The notes: generated by a model not told the origin, from the sequence alone. Positions 16,712 to 26,507 are shown, counted from the stretch's first letter. The stretch is DNA of 64,000 nucleotides from Palleronia pelagia (GCF_900110115.1 NZ_FOCM01000003.1:62001-126000); one strand, 5' to 3'. Made by a program: numbers and translations.

Positions 16712-16736
16712 AACGACCGCGGCGAGGACCGGTTCC
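16712..16736 (-). promoter_or_regulatory. EcfG promoter of the DUF1328 gene
   Basis: On the minus strand GGAAC (16736-16732) is followed after exactly 16 nt by CGTT (16715-16712). This equals the EcfG consensus and is oriented toward the DUF1328 ATG at 16667, leaving a leader of about 35-40 nt. Confidence 0.8.
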
Positions 16737-16794
16737 GAGTGAATCCGAAAATCCATGCCGGAACGGTTCATGTGGCTAAAATGTCGCGGCCCGG

Positions 16795-19700
16795 TCAGTA
16801 GTCCCGCTCGAAGAAGATGCCCAGCGAGGTCTCGCCGCTGTTGCTGGCACCGCCGCGCACGGTGATCGAGTTCGTGACGTCGAGATTGAGATTGATCTCG
16901 GCCTCGCCAGTCGCGTCGACCGTGACGTCCGTATACAGGTTCTCCGACAGGTAGGCTCCGGCCCGGACACCCACGTTTCCATCCTCGTCAGTCGTAATAT
17001 CAAGATCGTCCAACCCGGTGCTCTGCCGAAGGTTCCCGATGATTCCGTCGCCGCCCCGGCCCGCCAGGGTCGCGACGGCCGAGGCCAGCTGCGCCGCCTG
17101 CAAAGGCGAGATGTTGTCGATCGACCGACCGAACAACAGCCGGGACAGCACCTCGTCCTCGGGCAATTCGGGGTCGGACAGGAAACTGATCTCGGGGCTC
17201 AGCGCTTCACCCTCGACCACGATCCGCACGGTCACGTCGCCCGCGTCGGTTTCGGCCACCAGTCGGATCCGGGGCGTGAAATTGCCCGCCAGGGTCACCT
17301 GGCCCTCGGTCAGGTTGAGCCGCTGTCCCAGAAGATCCAGACGACCGCGGATCAGGTCGAACTGCCCCGCCGGGATGATATCGGCGGTCGTGCCGCGCAC
17401 GGTCAGCTGGCCGCCAAGCTCGGCATCCAGGCCGCGGCCCCGCACGAAGATCCGGTTCGGCGCGGAAATCGTCAGGTCGAGCGGATAGGCCACGCCGCCA
17501 CCGCCCCCCGATCCGGGCTCCTCGATCAGCCCGGCGCGGGCGCGGGTGGCGCGGACATCGGCGGGCTCGTTCCGGTGAACCAGCCCGTCGGGGATCGGTC
17601 CCGTCGCACCCAAACCGGTCGACGGAATCCGCAGCTCGGTCTCGCCGATCTGGATGCCGCCGGCGATGCGCGCGCCGCCGGTCAGCGGGCCGTTCACGTT
17701 GATTCGGCCGTCGAGCGACGTGGTGTAGAGACGCGGATCTTCGAGCGCGAAGCCCAGGAGTTCGACCAGGAGATCGGCGTTGAACCCGCCGCTGAGGCCG
17801 ATGGGCCCCGACACGCGCAACTGCCCGCCCTCGGGATTGCTGGCCGTCGCGTTCAGCTGGACCGAGTTGCCGTTCAGCCGCGCCGTCGCATTCAGGTCGG
17901 CCAGCGTCAGCGGCACGGAGGGCACGACGAACCGGCCGCCGCCCACCGTGACCTGCCCCGTCACCGACGACAATTGCAGCGGACCGTTCAGCGCCACGTC
18001 GAAATTGGCCTGCCCGGTGATCGAGTTCGAGCCGAGGAACGGGTTCGCCAGCCGCAGGGGAGACGATCCGTTCACCCGCAGGTTCGCGCTGTCGAAGCTT
18101 TCCGCCACGCGGCCATCCACCTGCGCGGTGATCCCTTGCGGCCCGGTCACGCCGATATCCAGCGTGAAGGACGACCCCGCCTGCCCCGCCCGGCCCTGCG
18201 CCGTGACGGGGCCGCTGATCTCGGGAACGAAGGCGCCGAGATTGGCCAGCCGCGCGTTGAAGGTCAGGTTGCTGTTGCCCCCCAGCAGCGTGCCCTGCGC
18301 CGAGGCGTCCAGGCCGGGGCTGTCCAGGTTGAAGGTCCGCACCCGGATCGGGGCATCGGCGCCATCGCGGCTGGCGACGGCGGCCAGGGTCGTGCGCCCG
18401 GCCAGCAATTGGTCGACCTGCGGGATCCCCACGGCCAGCCGGTTGGCGGTCACGTCGGCCATCACGTCGAAGCGGCTGCCATCGACCGTCCCGCTGCCCT
18501 CGGCCGTCAGGTCGACCGCGCCCCGCAGGTCCCGGTTCGCCAGCCGGCGGAAGCGCGACAGGTCGGCGGCGGTCAATTCGACCCGGCCATCGACGCGGGG
18601 CGTTTCGGTCAGGTCGGCGACCTCGGCCATGGCCGACAGGTCGACCCCGGCGCCGGTGCCGTCCAGAGACGCCTGCCAGATCTCGCCCACCTCTTCGGCG
18701 AACAGGTCGACGCTGCCCGGTCCCGACATCTCGGGCACGATATCGCCCAGGTTCGGGAAATTCACGTTGGCCTGCACGGCGCTGTCACCGGGGCCGTACT
18801 GTCCGTTCGCATCCACGCTGATCTGCGGGTTGCTGAGCGTAAGGTTCGGAACGCGGATCGCGTCGCCGTCCTTGCTGGCCTCGGCGGCCAGTTGGGTCAG
18901 ACCCGCGAACAGGCGGTTGAGCTCGGCCTGGCCCAGCGCGAGGTTGCGTGTCGTCCCCTCGACGGTGCCGCTGGCCTGCGACAGGTCGAACCGCGCCTCG
19001 CCCTCGGCCGACAGGTCCACGGTGCCGCCCAGTTCGCGCCGTGCAAGCTCGGAGAAAACCGACAGGTCGTCGACGGCCAGGCTCAGATCGCCGGCGGCAA
19101 GGGGTGATGTGTCCTCGGCGTTCAGGTCGGTGACCCGCCCGTCCGCGATCACCCGCGCCCCCGCGCCGGTGGCGTCCAGGTCGACGGTCCAGCCGGTGGC
19201 GTCTTCGACCGCGTCCAGGACGACGGAGGCCGGGCCGCTCATGGACGGCACGACTTCGGACAGGTTGGGCATGTCGATCCGCACGTCCACGGTGCTGTTC
19301 TGCGGCGCGATGCCCGCCGAGCCTTCCAGCGTGATCTGCGGGTTGCTGACCAGCAGCTCGGGCAGATCGATCTGGCTTTGCAGCTTCGACAGTCGCAGCG
19401 CGATCTCGGTCACGCCGCGCAGCAAGCGGTCGGCCTCGGGCTGGTCGATGGTCACGTCCCGCGTCTGGCCGGAAATCTCGGCCTCGACCAGCGAGGTGTC
19501 GAGCCGCGCCCGGCCGTCCAGCGCCAGGTCGACCGATCCACCCAGGTCGCGCCCGACGAAGGGGGTGAACTGCGACAGGTCGCGCGCGATGATCTCGGCC
19601 GTACCCTCGGCCAGGGGCGAGTCGGCCTCGAGATCCGAGACGGTGACATCCGCGGTGACATCGGCCCGGGCGCCCGAGGCGGTGAGGTCGATCTGCCAGG

Positions 19701-21567
19701 CCTCGCCCGGGTTCACGGCCTCGAGGGAAACCGTCGCGGGGCCGGCCAGTTCGGGATCGATCCGGCCGAGATTGTCCACCGTCAGATTGATGCGCGCCTC
19801 GCCCTGCTCGGACGTGATCCGCGCGTCGCCGGTCAGGTCGATCGCCTCGTTGTCGATGCGCAGCACGGGAACGCGGGTGCCTTCGCTGTCGCGAATGGCC
19901 TGCAGCTCGAGCAGTGTTCCGCCGCGCAGAAGCGGGTCAACCTGGTCGATGCCCAGCGCCAGGTCCTGCGCGCTGCCATCCAGCGACAGGTCGAAAGCCT
20001 GGTCCTGCAGCGTCGCCTGAAGCGCGACATCCGCCGACAGCCCGCCCGACAGCGGCCGTCCGGCCAGCGCAGCGAAAACGGCCAGGTCATCGGCATCAAG
20101 CCGCGCGTCCAGAGCGACCGGGATGTTCTCGCCGTCCGGATCCACCTGGCCCGACCCCTGCAACTGGAACCCCGCACCGGCCAGGCGCAGCGTCTCCAGA
20201 AGGATGGGGTCGCCCGCGTCGTAGTCGACCTCGACCCGGCCATTCAGACGGTCGCCCACCGCCTCGGCCAGGCCGGGGTCGTCGAAAGACAGGCCCGCGG
20301 CCGAGAAGTCCAGGTCGGCGGTGACCGACAAGCTTTTGCCCGCGCCCGCGATGACGCCGCCGCCGTCCAGGGTGACGTTCGCGATCTCGATCCCGGGCTG
20401 GTCCAGGCCGGCGATCTCGATCAGCGCGTTCCAGTCTTCGGACTCGCTGGCATCGAATTGCAGGTCCAGGCCCACGCGGTCGACCTGCGTGCCTTCACCC
20501 ACGGGAAGGGTCACGGCACCGTCTTCGCTGGCGATCTCGCCCGTCACGTCGAAGAAATCGGGCACGCCGTCGGCGCCGATCCGGACCTGGCCTTGCAGGT
20601 CCAGCGACCGCGCCTGCAGGCGGAACTGGTCCAGTGCCACCGCGCCGTCGCTGCCGCGCTGCCCCTCGGCCACCAGCTGGATGTTGGGGCCGAAGAACGG
20701 GCGGTATTGCGGGGTGAAGACCGGCGCGATATCGCCCGACAGGTTCGCGACGAAGCGCTGGTCGCCCTCTTCCTCGATCAGCTCGACCGTGCCGTCCAGC
20801 CGCGGCTCGCCCGCGGTCTGCAGGGCGATGTCGGCGGTGAAATCCGAAAGCGGGCCGTCGCCCTCGACCCGCAGTTCCAGCGACGGGCGGCCCGGCAGAT
20901 CGATCAGCGAGGCTACGATGCCGTCCTCGCCCTCGTCGACCAGCAGGTTCACCGACAGGTTGCGGGATTCGTTCTCGTAGCTGCCCGACACTTCGAACAC
21001 GCCGCGTTCGCCGTCCAGACGTTCGGCGCGGATATCGACCTCGCCCTCGCCGCCGGCCAGCGAGGCCGAACCGTCAAGGCTCAGTTCCGCGGGAACACCG
21101 ATGACTGTTTCGCCCAGCTCGACCCGGGCCGCGCTGATCTCGCCGATCTGGATCGACACCGGAAGGTCCGGCAACGAGAACGGCTGTGCCTCGGGGTTGG
21201 GCACATCGACGGTTTCCTCGCCCTGCGGCAGGCGCGGCACGAGGATTTCCTCGGCCGACAGCTCGTTCACCGACAGGCGCCCGCGCAGCAGCGCCGCGCG
21301 GTTCCAGTCTAGCGCGGCGTTGTTCACGGTCAGCCAGGGGCCGTTGTCATCCGATATGACCAGCGATTCGATCGTGGCGCGCGACGACAATGCGCCTTCG
21401 AATCCGCGCACGCTGACCTGGAATCCGGGGCCGGACAGCTGATCCTCGATCAGGTTTTCCAGGAAGCCGCCGCCATCATCCTCGTCGGCGTTGTCCTGCG
21501 CGGCGACGGGAAGGGCGCAGAGCGTCAGGGCCAGCGCGGCGCGGCGGAGGGTGCGTTTGATCGTCAT
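16795..21567 (-). CDS. tamB: TamB: translocation and assembly module inner-membrane component
   Basis: A 1590-aa AsmA-like/TamB protein. It begins with a signal or anchor helix (RRAALALTLCALPVAAQ), continues as a long beta-helix-like repeat array (recurrent DLSAEGEARFDLS, GPASVVLDAVED types), and ends with a TamB (DUF490) domain: FDLIRGRLDLLGQRLNLTEG, VEGEALSPEISFLSDPELPE, EDEVLSRLLFGRSIDNISP and a terminal aromatic FFERDY. It spans the periplasm, working with TamA in outer-membrane protein insertion and possibly lipid transport. It begins 3 nt after the tamA stop. Confidence 0.93.
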   Translation of the reverse strand: MTIKRTLRRAALALTLCALPVAAQDNADEDDGGGFLENLIEDQLSGPGFQVSVRGFEGALSSRATIESLVISDDNGPWLTVNNAALDWNRAALLRGRLSVNELSAEEILVPRLPQGEETVDVPNPEAQPFSLPDLPVSIQIGEISAARVELGETVIGVPAELSLDGSASLAGGEGEVDIRAERLDGERGVFEVSGSYENESRNLSVNLLVDEGEDGIVASLIDLPGRPSLELRVEGDGPLSDFTADIALQTAGEPRLDGTVELIEEEGDQRFVANLSGDIAPVFTPQYRPFFGPNIQLVAEGQRGSDGAVALDQFRLQARSLDLQGQVRIGADGVPDFFDVTGEIASEDGAVTLPVGEGTQVDRVGLDLQFDASESEDWNALIEIAGLDQPGIEIANVTLDGGGVIAGAGKSLSVTADLDFSAAGLSFDDPGLAEAVGDRLNGRVEVDYDAGDPILLETLRLAGAGFQLQGSGQVDPDGENIPVALDARLDADDLAVFAALAGRPLSGGLSADVALQATLQDQAFDLSLDGSAQDLALGIDQVDPLLRGGTLLELQAIRDSEGTRVPVLRIDNEAIDLTGDARITSEQGEARINLTVDNLGRIDPELAGPATVSLEAVNPGEAWQIDLTASGARADVTADVTVSDLEADSPLAEGTAEIIARDLSQFTPFVGRDLGGSVDLALDGRARLDTSLVEAEISGQTRDVTIDQPEADRLLRGVTEIALRLSKLQSQIDLPELLVSNPQITLEGSAGIAPQNSTVDVRIDMPNLSEVVPSMSGPASVVLDAVEDATGWTVDLDATGAGARVIADGRVTDLNAEDTSPLAAGDLSLAVDDLSVFSELARRELGGTVDLSAEGEARFDLSQASGTVEGTTRNLALGQAELNRLFAGLTQLAAEASKDGDAIRVPNLTLSNPQISVDANGQYGPGDSAVQANVNFPNLGDIVPEMSGPGSVDLFAEEVGEIWQASLDGTGAGVDLSAMAEVADLTETPRVDGRVELTAADLSRFRRLANRDLRGAVDLTAEGSGTVDGSRFDVMADVTANRLAVGIPQVDQLLAGRTTLAAVASRDGADAPIRVRTFNLDSPGLDASAQGTLLGGNSNLTFNARLANLGAFVPEISGPVTAQGRAGQAGSSFTLDIGVTGPQGITAQVDGRVAESFDSANLRVNGSSPLRLANPFLGSNSITGQANFDVALNGPLQLSSVTGQVTVGGGRFVVPSVPLTLADLNATARLNGNSVQLNATASNPEGGQLRVSGPIGLSGGFNADLLVELLGFALEDPRLYTTSLDGRINVNGPLTGGARIAGGIQIGETELRIPSTGLGATGPIPDGLVHRNEPADVRATRARAGLIEEPGSGGGGGVAYPLDLTISAPNRIFVRGRGLDAELGGQLTVRGTTADIIPAGQFDLIRGRLDLLGQRLNLTEGQVTLAGNFTPRIRLVAETDAGDVTVRIVVEGEALSPEISFLSDPELPEDEVLSRLLFGRSIDNISPLQAAQLASAVATLAGRGGDGIIGNLRQSTGLDDLDITTDEDGNVGVRAGAYLSENLYTDVTVDATGEAEINLNLDVTNSITVRGGASNSGETSLGIFFERDY

Positions 21568-21570
21568 GCT

Positions 21571-23367
21571 CTAGAATGCCTGTCCGATGCCCACGTAGAC
21601 TTCGACCCCGGACGGATCGCCCGGACCGCTCAGCGGAGCGGCGACGTCCAGCCGGATCGGCCCGATGGGCGTGAGATAGCGCAGGCCCAAACCCGCGCCG
21701 GAGTGACTGTCATCGCCGCTGGACGGAAAGCCGTCGCGCCCGACGATGCCGTAATCGTAGAAGGCCACCAGCCCGATGCTGTCGGTGATCCCGGCGCGCA
21801 GTTCGGCCTGGACGGCGACGAAGGATGCGCCGCCCGACTCGATCCCGTTCAGCATGACGTCCAGCGACTGGTATTCCTGGCCCCGCACGGTGCCGCCCCC
21901 GCCCGAGTAGAAGCGGTAATCGTTGGGCACCCGGTCCAGTTCGGCACCAAGGATGCTGCCCCCCTGGACGCGGCCGGCCAGGGTGATGCGATCCTCTTCG
22001 CCAAAGCTCAGGTAGCTGCGCGCGTCGAAGGTGGTGCGCACGCCCGAGCCGGTCGAATCGTTCAGCCCGGCGAAGGGCGTGACGTCGAGGTTCAGATACA
22101 GCCCGTCCTTGGCGTCCAGCGGCTGTTCGCGCGTGTCGTAGATCGCGGATAGCGGCAGAGTCGCCAGCGCATAGTCGGTGGTGCCGGCGTCGTCCTCGAT
22201 CTCGCTGAAGCGCAGGCCGAGGCCGTAGGAGATCGTCAGGTCGTCGTTCACCCGCCGCTCGATCCCGATGCCCGAGGACACCAGGTTCGATGAATAGTCG
22301 TCCTCGTTCAGTCGCGCGACGCGGCCCTCGATGACCAGGGTGTTTTCCGGGGCGAAGGTGGCCGGACGCTCGAACCGGCCGCCGAAGCTGTAATCGGTGC
22401 CGCCCGTGGTCGATCCGCCGATGCCCGCGATCTCGCCGTCGATGCGCAGCCGCTCGGCCCCGCCCAGCAGGTTGCGGTGCAGCCAGAAGCCGGTGAGCGT
22501 CAGGCCGTCGATGGACGACAGCTCGGCGCCGAAACCGATGCGCCGCGGCTCGCGCGCGGCCAGCTGCGCGATGATGTCCATGCTGCCATCGGGGTTGATC
22601 GTCTCGGCCTCGGTCAGGGCGACCGACGAGAACACGCCGGTGCGGCGCAGGCGGGCCGAGGATTCTTCCAGGTCGGCGGGGCTGAAGACCTGGCCTACCG
22701 GAAGCCCGGCGATCTCGCGCAGGCGTTCGGGGCGCACCGCTTCGCTGCCCTGCAGGATCAGGTTGCCGAACGTGACGCGCGGCCCAGGGGCCAGCGCGAT
22801 CTGAACGTCCAGCGTGTTCGCGTCGTGCTGCGCCAGGACGCGCTGATCGGCGATGTCGGCCTTGGCGTTGCCCTGGTCGCGCCAGCCCGACACGCCGGCC
22901 GCCGCCGCGTCGGCGATGATGGGCGACCGGGCCGTCTGGCCGATGGCGAATTCGTCGGGCAGCTCGGTCCCCGGCGCCAGCGGCGCGATCTCGGCGCGCG
23001 AGAACAGGTAGCTCGGCCCGGCCTCGACCCGTACCACCACGTCGTTGATCGCGCCGATGCGCGTCAACGGCGAGATGCGGTCGGCCTCGGTCCCGTTGAC
23101 GAGGATGTTGATGACCCCGCCGTAATGGCCCTGGTTGTAGAGCGACCCGATCAGCCGGCCGTAATCCGCGCGGGCGGCCGACAGGATCTCCTGCGGGTCG
23201 GTGACGCCTTCCTCCTTGGCGGCCACCAGCAGCGACGAGTTGCGCAGCTGGTCTTCCAGATCCTCGCCGCCCTGGACGACGAAGGACAGGTTCTCGAAGG
23301 CGAATGCGGGCGCTGCCAAAAGGCACAGGGCGCACGAGATCCCTGCGCTGGAACGGTTTACGATCAC
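21571..23367 (-). CDS. tamA: TamA: Omp85-family outer-membrane assembly protein
   Basis: The 598-aa protein has a signal peptide (MIVNRSSAGISCALCLLAAPAFA), POTRA-like periplasmic domains over about residues 25-290, and a C-terminal beta barrel. The barrel carries the Omp85 lid motif GGGGTVRGQEYQSL (near residue 490) and ends PSGVEVYVGIGQAF with the usual terminal Phe. With tamB directly downstream this is a complete TAM pair. ATG at 23367. Confidence 0.93.
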   Translation of the reverse strand: MIVNRSSAGISCALCLLAAPAFAFENLSFVVQGGEDLEDQLRNSSLLVAAKEEGVTDPQEILSAARADYGRLIGSLYNQGHYGGVINILVNGTEADRISPLTRIGAINDVVVRVEAGPSYLFSRAEIAPLAPGTELPDEFAIGQTARSPIIADAAAAGVSGWRDQGNAKADIADQRVLAQHDANTLDVQIALAPGPRVTFGNLILQGSEAVRPERLREIAGLPVGQVFSPADLEESSARLRRTGVFSSVALTEAETINPDGSMDIIAQLAAREPRRIGFGAELSSIDGLTLTGFWLHRNLLGGAERLRIDGEIAGIGGSTTGGTDYSFGGRFERPATFAPENTLVIEGRVARLNEDDYSSNLVSSGIGIERRVNDDLTISYGLGLRFSEIEDDAGTTDYALATLPLSAIYDTREQPLDAKDGLYLNLDVTPFAGLNDSTGSGVRTTFDARSYLSFGEEDRITLAGRVQGGSILGAELDRVPNDYRFYSGGGGTVRGQEYQSLDVMLNGIESGGASFVAVQAELRAGITDSIGLVAFYDYGIVGRDGFPSSGDDSHSGAGLGLRYLTPIGPIRLDVAAPLSGPGDPSGVEVYVGIGQAF

Positions 23368-23455
23368 GACGGCCCCCCGCTTTGTCTACCGCACGATAGG
23401 CAATGCGAGGATGAGTTGCCACCGCCCGCGCATCACATTTGCCGTGACGGTCGCA

Positions 23456-24310
23456 CTATTCTTCGACTTCGGCCTTGACCTGCCCCCAGGTGATCAGCGC
23501 GAAAACCGCGGTGCCGCCGACCACGTTGCCGAAGAAAACCGGGATAAAGAAGCCGAAGACCGCCTGCCCCAGGCCCATGCCCCCGTGCATCAGCATGTAG
23601 GCCATCTCGACCGACCCGGCGATGATGTGTGTGAAGCCGCCTGCGGCAATCAGCCACGTGAAGACGAGGATGATCATGAAGGGATTGTGCGGCTGCGTCG
23701 GGATCATCCAGACCACGGCGGCGATCAGGACGCCGGCCGGGATGGCCTTCGCGAACCCTTCCAGCGGCGGCATGGTCGTGGCCTTTTCGCTGATCTCGTG
23801 GATGGCGGCCAGGATCTCGGTCGGGAAGGCACCGGAATAGCCCATAAAGGCCGCGGCGATGAAAGCACCCACGACGTTGGCGGCCAGAACGATCAACCAG
23901 AGCCGCAGCACCAGCCAGATATACTCGAAGCAGGGATTGGCTATCAGCGGCAGGACGGTGGTGATGGTGTTCTCGGTGAACAGTTGCATCCGCCCCAGGA
24001 TCACCAGCAGGAAGCCCAGCGTGTAGCCGAGGCTTTCGACCAGCGGGACCCAGGCCGGGCCCTTGGGCAGGTGGGCCAGGAAGATCGCCTCGCCCAGCAC
24101 CGAGAACGAGATCAGGATACCGGCGGCCAGCCCCGAGAAGATCAGCGACGTCTTCGGGCGCGTGATCTCCTCGGCGCCGTCGCGGCGCACGACCTCGTAG
24201 ATCAGCGGCGCGGTCAGCCGCTGGGCCTTAGTGACGGACTTTTCTTCCTTGCTGTTGGTATTGGCAGACTGTTCGCTGTCGCGTTTGAAATTCTCTTCGG
24301 TCTCGCCCAT
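23456..24310 (-). CDS. Formate/nitrite transporter family protein (YfdC-like)
   Basis: A 284-aa membrane protein with about six helices and FNT-type features (LIFSGLAAGILISFSVLGEA, ENTITTVLPL, GGFTHIIAGSVEMAYMLM). The N-terminal 40 residues are polar and charged. It resembles the YfdC branch more than FocA/NirC, so the anion carried is not clear. ATG at 24310 is preceded by AAGGA; a longer in-frame start at 24397 would overlap the divergent regulatory region. Confidence 0.88.
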   Translation of the reverse strand: MGETEENFKRDSEQSANTNSKEEKSVTKAQRLTAPLIYEVVRRDGAEEITRPKTSLIFSGLAAGILISFSVLGEAIFLAHLPKGPAWVPLVESLGYTLGFLLVILGRMQLFTENTITTVLPLIANPCFEYIWLVLRLWLIVLAANVVGAFIAAAFMGYSGAFPTEILAAIHEISEKATTMPPLEGFAKAIPAGVLIAAVVWMIPTQPHNPFMIILVFTWLIAAGGFTHIIAGSVEMAYMLMHGGMGLGQAVFGFFIPVFFGNVVGGTAVFALITWGQVKAEVEE

Positions 24311-24336
24311 TCGGGGTTGGTCCTTGTCGATCTGTG

Positions 24337-24362
24337 GGAACCCGCACTGCGCAGGGCCCGTT
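24337..24362 (+). promoter_or_regulatory. EcfG promoter of the Rho-N-like gene
   Basis: GGAAC at 24337-24341 is followed after 17 nt by CGTT at 24359-24362. The site points to the ATG at 24390, leaving a leader of about 20 nt. Motif and spacing match the exact sites at the phyR locus. Confidence 0.75.
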
Positions 24363-24389
24363 CGGCAAGGAAATAGCGCGGAGCCCGAG

Positions 24390-24653
24390 ATGACCAAGGA
24401 TCATGGACCGTCCGTAAAGGACGACGAAACCTACAAATCCCTGCGCGAAGACGGTGCCTCGAAGGAAAAGGCCGCCCGGATCGCCAATGCCCAGGCCAAC
24501 GACGACATGGACCCGGGCGAGAAGGGCGGCGAAACGCCCCCCTACGAAGAGTGGACCAAGGACGACCTGTACGACCGGGCGCAGGAGATCGGCGTCGACG
24601 GACGGTCGGACATGACCAAGGACGAGCTGATCGAGGCGCTGCGCAAACACTAG
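24390..24653 (+). CDS. Small Rho N-terminal-like (SAP-type) protein
   Basis: An 87-aa charged protein. The N-terminal half (TYKSLREDGASKEKAARIAN) resembles short stress-type proteins, and the C-terminal 40 residues (WTKDDLYDRAQEIGVDGRSD, MTKDELIEALRKH) form a Rho N-terminal/SAP-like helix-extended-helix that may bind nucleic acid. ATG at 24390 with GGAG ahead. The EcfG promoter upstream marks it as a likely stress gene. No catalytic residues are seen. Confidence 0.8.
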   Translation: MTKDHGPSVKDDETYKSLREDGASKEKAARIANAQANDDMDPGEKGGETPPYEEWTKDDLYDRAQEIGVDGRSDMTKDELIEALRKH

Positions 24654-24708
24654 CAGCCGCCCCGCGCGCGGGTTAAGTCCGGCACGACACCGCGTCCGAG
24701 GAGAGATC

Positions 24709-25320
24709 ATGGCCAATACGCTTTATCAGAACGACCTGCCCGACGGTCTGGACCTGGGGCCGGTCGTCGCCATCGACTGCGAGACGATGGGCCTGAACCC
24801 GCATCGCGACCGTCTGTGCGTGGTCCAGCTGTCGGGCGGCGACGGCAACGCGCATCTCGTGCAGGTGGCGCCCGGGCAGGACAGCGCACCCAACCTGGAA
24901 CGGCTGCTGCGCGACCCGGACGTCCTGAAGCTCTTCCACTTCGGCCGCTTCGACATCGCCGCGATGTACCACGCCTTCGGTGCGCTGGCGGCCCCGGTCT
25001 ACTGCACCAAGATCGCCAGCAAGCTGACGCGCACCTACACCGACCGCCACGGTCTGAAGCAACTGCTGCAGGAACTGGCGGACGTGGACATTTCGAAGAT
25101 GCAACAGCAAAGCGACTGGGGCGCCGAAACCCTGAGCGATGCGCAGGTCGCCTATGCCGCGTCGGACGTTCTCTACCTGCACACGCTGCGCAACCGGCTG
25201 GACGAGCGCCTGGCGCGCGAGGGCCGGACCGAGCTGGCGCAGGCCTGCTTCTCGTTCCTGCCCAGCCGCGCGCTGCTGGATCTCGAAGGCTGGCCCGAGA
25301 TCGACGTCTTCTCGCACTGA
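24709..25320 (+). CDS. Ribonuclease D-like 3'-5' exonuclease
   Basis: A 203-aa DEDDy exonuclease. Exo I is VVAIDCETMGLNP (Asp and Glu ligands), Exo II lies in LKLFHFGRFDIAAMYH, and Exo III is DAQVAYAASDVLYLHTL with Tyr and Asp. It lacks the HRDC domains of full RNase D, a form common in Rhodobacterales. Expected to trim 3' ends of structured RNA. Shine-Dalgarno GAGGAGAG precedes ATG at 24709. It lies 75 nt before lptC and may be co-transcribed. Confidence 0.9.
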   Translation: MANTLYQNDLPDGLDLGPVVAIDCETMGLNPHRDRLCVVQLSGGDGNAHLVQVAPGQDSAPNLERLLRDPDVLKLFHFGRFDIAAMYHAFGALAAPVYCTKIASKLTRTYTDRHGLKQLLQELADVDISKMQQQSDWGAETLSDAQVAYAASDVLYLHTLRNRLDERLAREGRTELAQACFSFLPSRALLDLEGWPEIDVFSH

Positions 25321-25395
25321 CCGGGCCGAATTGGCAGGTGTTGCCGGGGCGGATCACACCCTATCTATCGGGCATGACCCCGGACACGCACTTCC

Positions 25396-26007
25396 ATGGC
25401 CGTCTTTGACAACCGCCATACCCGCCGCGTCGCCTTCCTGAAGGTGGCGCTGCCGCTGGTCGCGCTGGCGATCCTGTCGACCCTGTTTCTCGTGGCCGAC
25501 CGGCGGGGCACCGGTAACGAGGTGCCGTTCTCCAGCGTCGAGATGGACCGCCTGATCGTCGACCAGCAGATCTCGGGACCGAACTATGCCGCCGTGACCG
25601 ACGATGGCGGTGCGGTGACCGTGACCGCCCGGTCGGTCTCGCCCGGCGCCGAGGGCACCCAGCGCGGCACGGCCGAAAACCTGCTCGCCACGCTCGAAGA
25701 CCCGTCGGGCAGCCGCATCGATCTGTCGGCCCCGGGCGGCAATTTCGACCCTGTGACCGGGGACGCCACGCTGAACCAGGGCGTCGCGCTGCGCAGCTCG
25801 GACGGCTACCGGCTCGAAGCGGAGGGCTTCGATCTCGACGCCGCGCGGATGCGCGTCACCAGCGAGGGCACTGTCGAGGGCACCGGACCGCCGGGCGACC
25901 TGACCGCCGGCAAGCTGACGGTCCGCCGCGAGGACGGGGCCTATGTTCTGAATTTCACCGACGGGGTGAAGCTGGTATACGACCCCAAAGCCGCGAGGGG
26001 AGAGTAG
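25396..26007 (+). CDS. lptC: LPS export protein LptC
   Basis: A 203-aa bitopic protein: N-terminal helix VALPLVALAILSTLFLVAD anchors it in the inner membrane, and the rest is a beta-jellyroll in the periplasm (NFDPVTGDATLNQGVALRSS, GKLTVRREDGAYVLNFTDGV). It receives LPS from LptBFG and hands it to LptA. LptC diverges strongly in sequence, so the call relies on length, topology and the directly following lptA and lptB. Confidence 0.9.
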   Translation: MAVFDNRHTRRVAFLKVALPLVALAILSTLFLVADRRGTGNEVPFSSVEMDRLIVDQQISGPNYAAVTDDGGAVTVTARSVSPGAEGTQRGTAENLLATLEDPSGSRIDLSAPGGNFDPVTGDATLNQGVALRSSDGYRLEAEGFDLDAARMRVTSEGTVEGTGPPGDLTAGKLTVRREDGAYVLNFTDGVKLVYDPKAARGE

Positions 26008-26011
26008 CATC

Positions 26012-26506
26012 GTGAGACGATTTCTGGCCGGTCTGGCCCTTGTCCTTGTCCATGCCGCGCCCGCCGTGGCGCAGGAAACCGCCATCAAGTTCGGCGGGCT
26101 GGCGCAGGACACGTCCCTGCCGGTCGAGGTCGCGTCCGATGCGCTGGACGTGAACCAGGGCGACGGCACCGCGGTGTTCACGGGCAACGTGCTGGTCACC
26201 CAGGGCGAGATGAAACTGTCGTCGCAGCGGCTGCGCGTGATCTACGGCGATGGATCCGACGGCGCGGGCCGCATATCCGAGCTTCGGGCATCGGGCGGTG
26301 TCACGCTGGTCAACGGGGCCGAGGCGGCCGAGTCGCGCGAAGCGGTCTACAACATCGACGCGGGCGAGGTCGTGATGACGGGCGACGTGATCCTGACGCA
26401 GGGCCAGAACGCGCTGTCGTCGAATCGGCTCGTGATCGACCTGAACAACGGCACCGGCACCATGGACGGTCGCGTGCGCACCGTGTTCCAGCCCGGCGCC
26501 GACTGA
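26012..26506 (+). CDS. lptA: LPS transport periplasmic protein LptA
   Basis: A 164-aa exported OstA-like protein with signal peptide MRRFLAGLALVLVHAAPAVAQ. The body has the LptA beta-jellyroll pattern: SDALDVNQGDGTAVFTGNVL, QGEMKLSSQRLRVIY, and SSNRLVIDLNNGTGTMDGRV. It forms the periplasmic bridge for LPS. Start is GTG at 26012, 4 nt after lptC. Confidence 0.93.
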   Translation: MRRFLAGLALVLVHAAPAVAQETAIKFGGLAQDTSLPVEVASDALDVNQGDGTAVFTGNVLVTQGEMKLSSQRLRVIYGDGSDGAGRISELRASGGVTLVNGAEAAESREAVYNIDAGEVVMTGDVILTQGQNALSSNRLVIDLNNGTGTMDGRVRTVFQPGAD

Positions 26507-26507
26507 C

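Noticed and set aside
16760-16785. Further GGAAC near 16760 on the plus strand
   Set aside because: No GTT at a usable distance and no plus-strand gene downstream.
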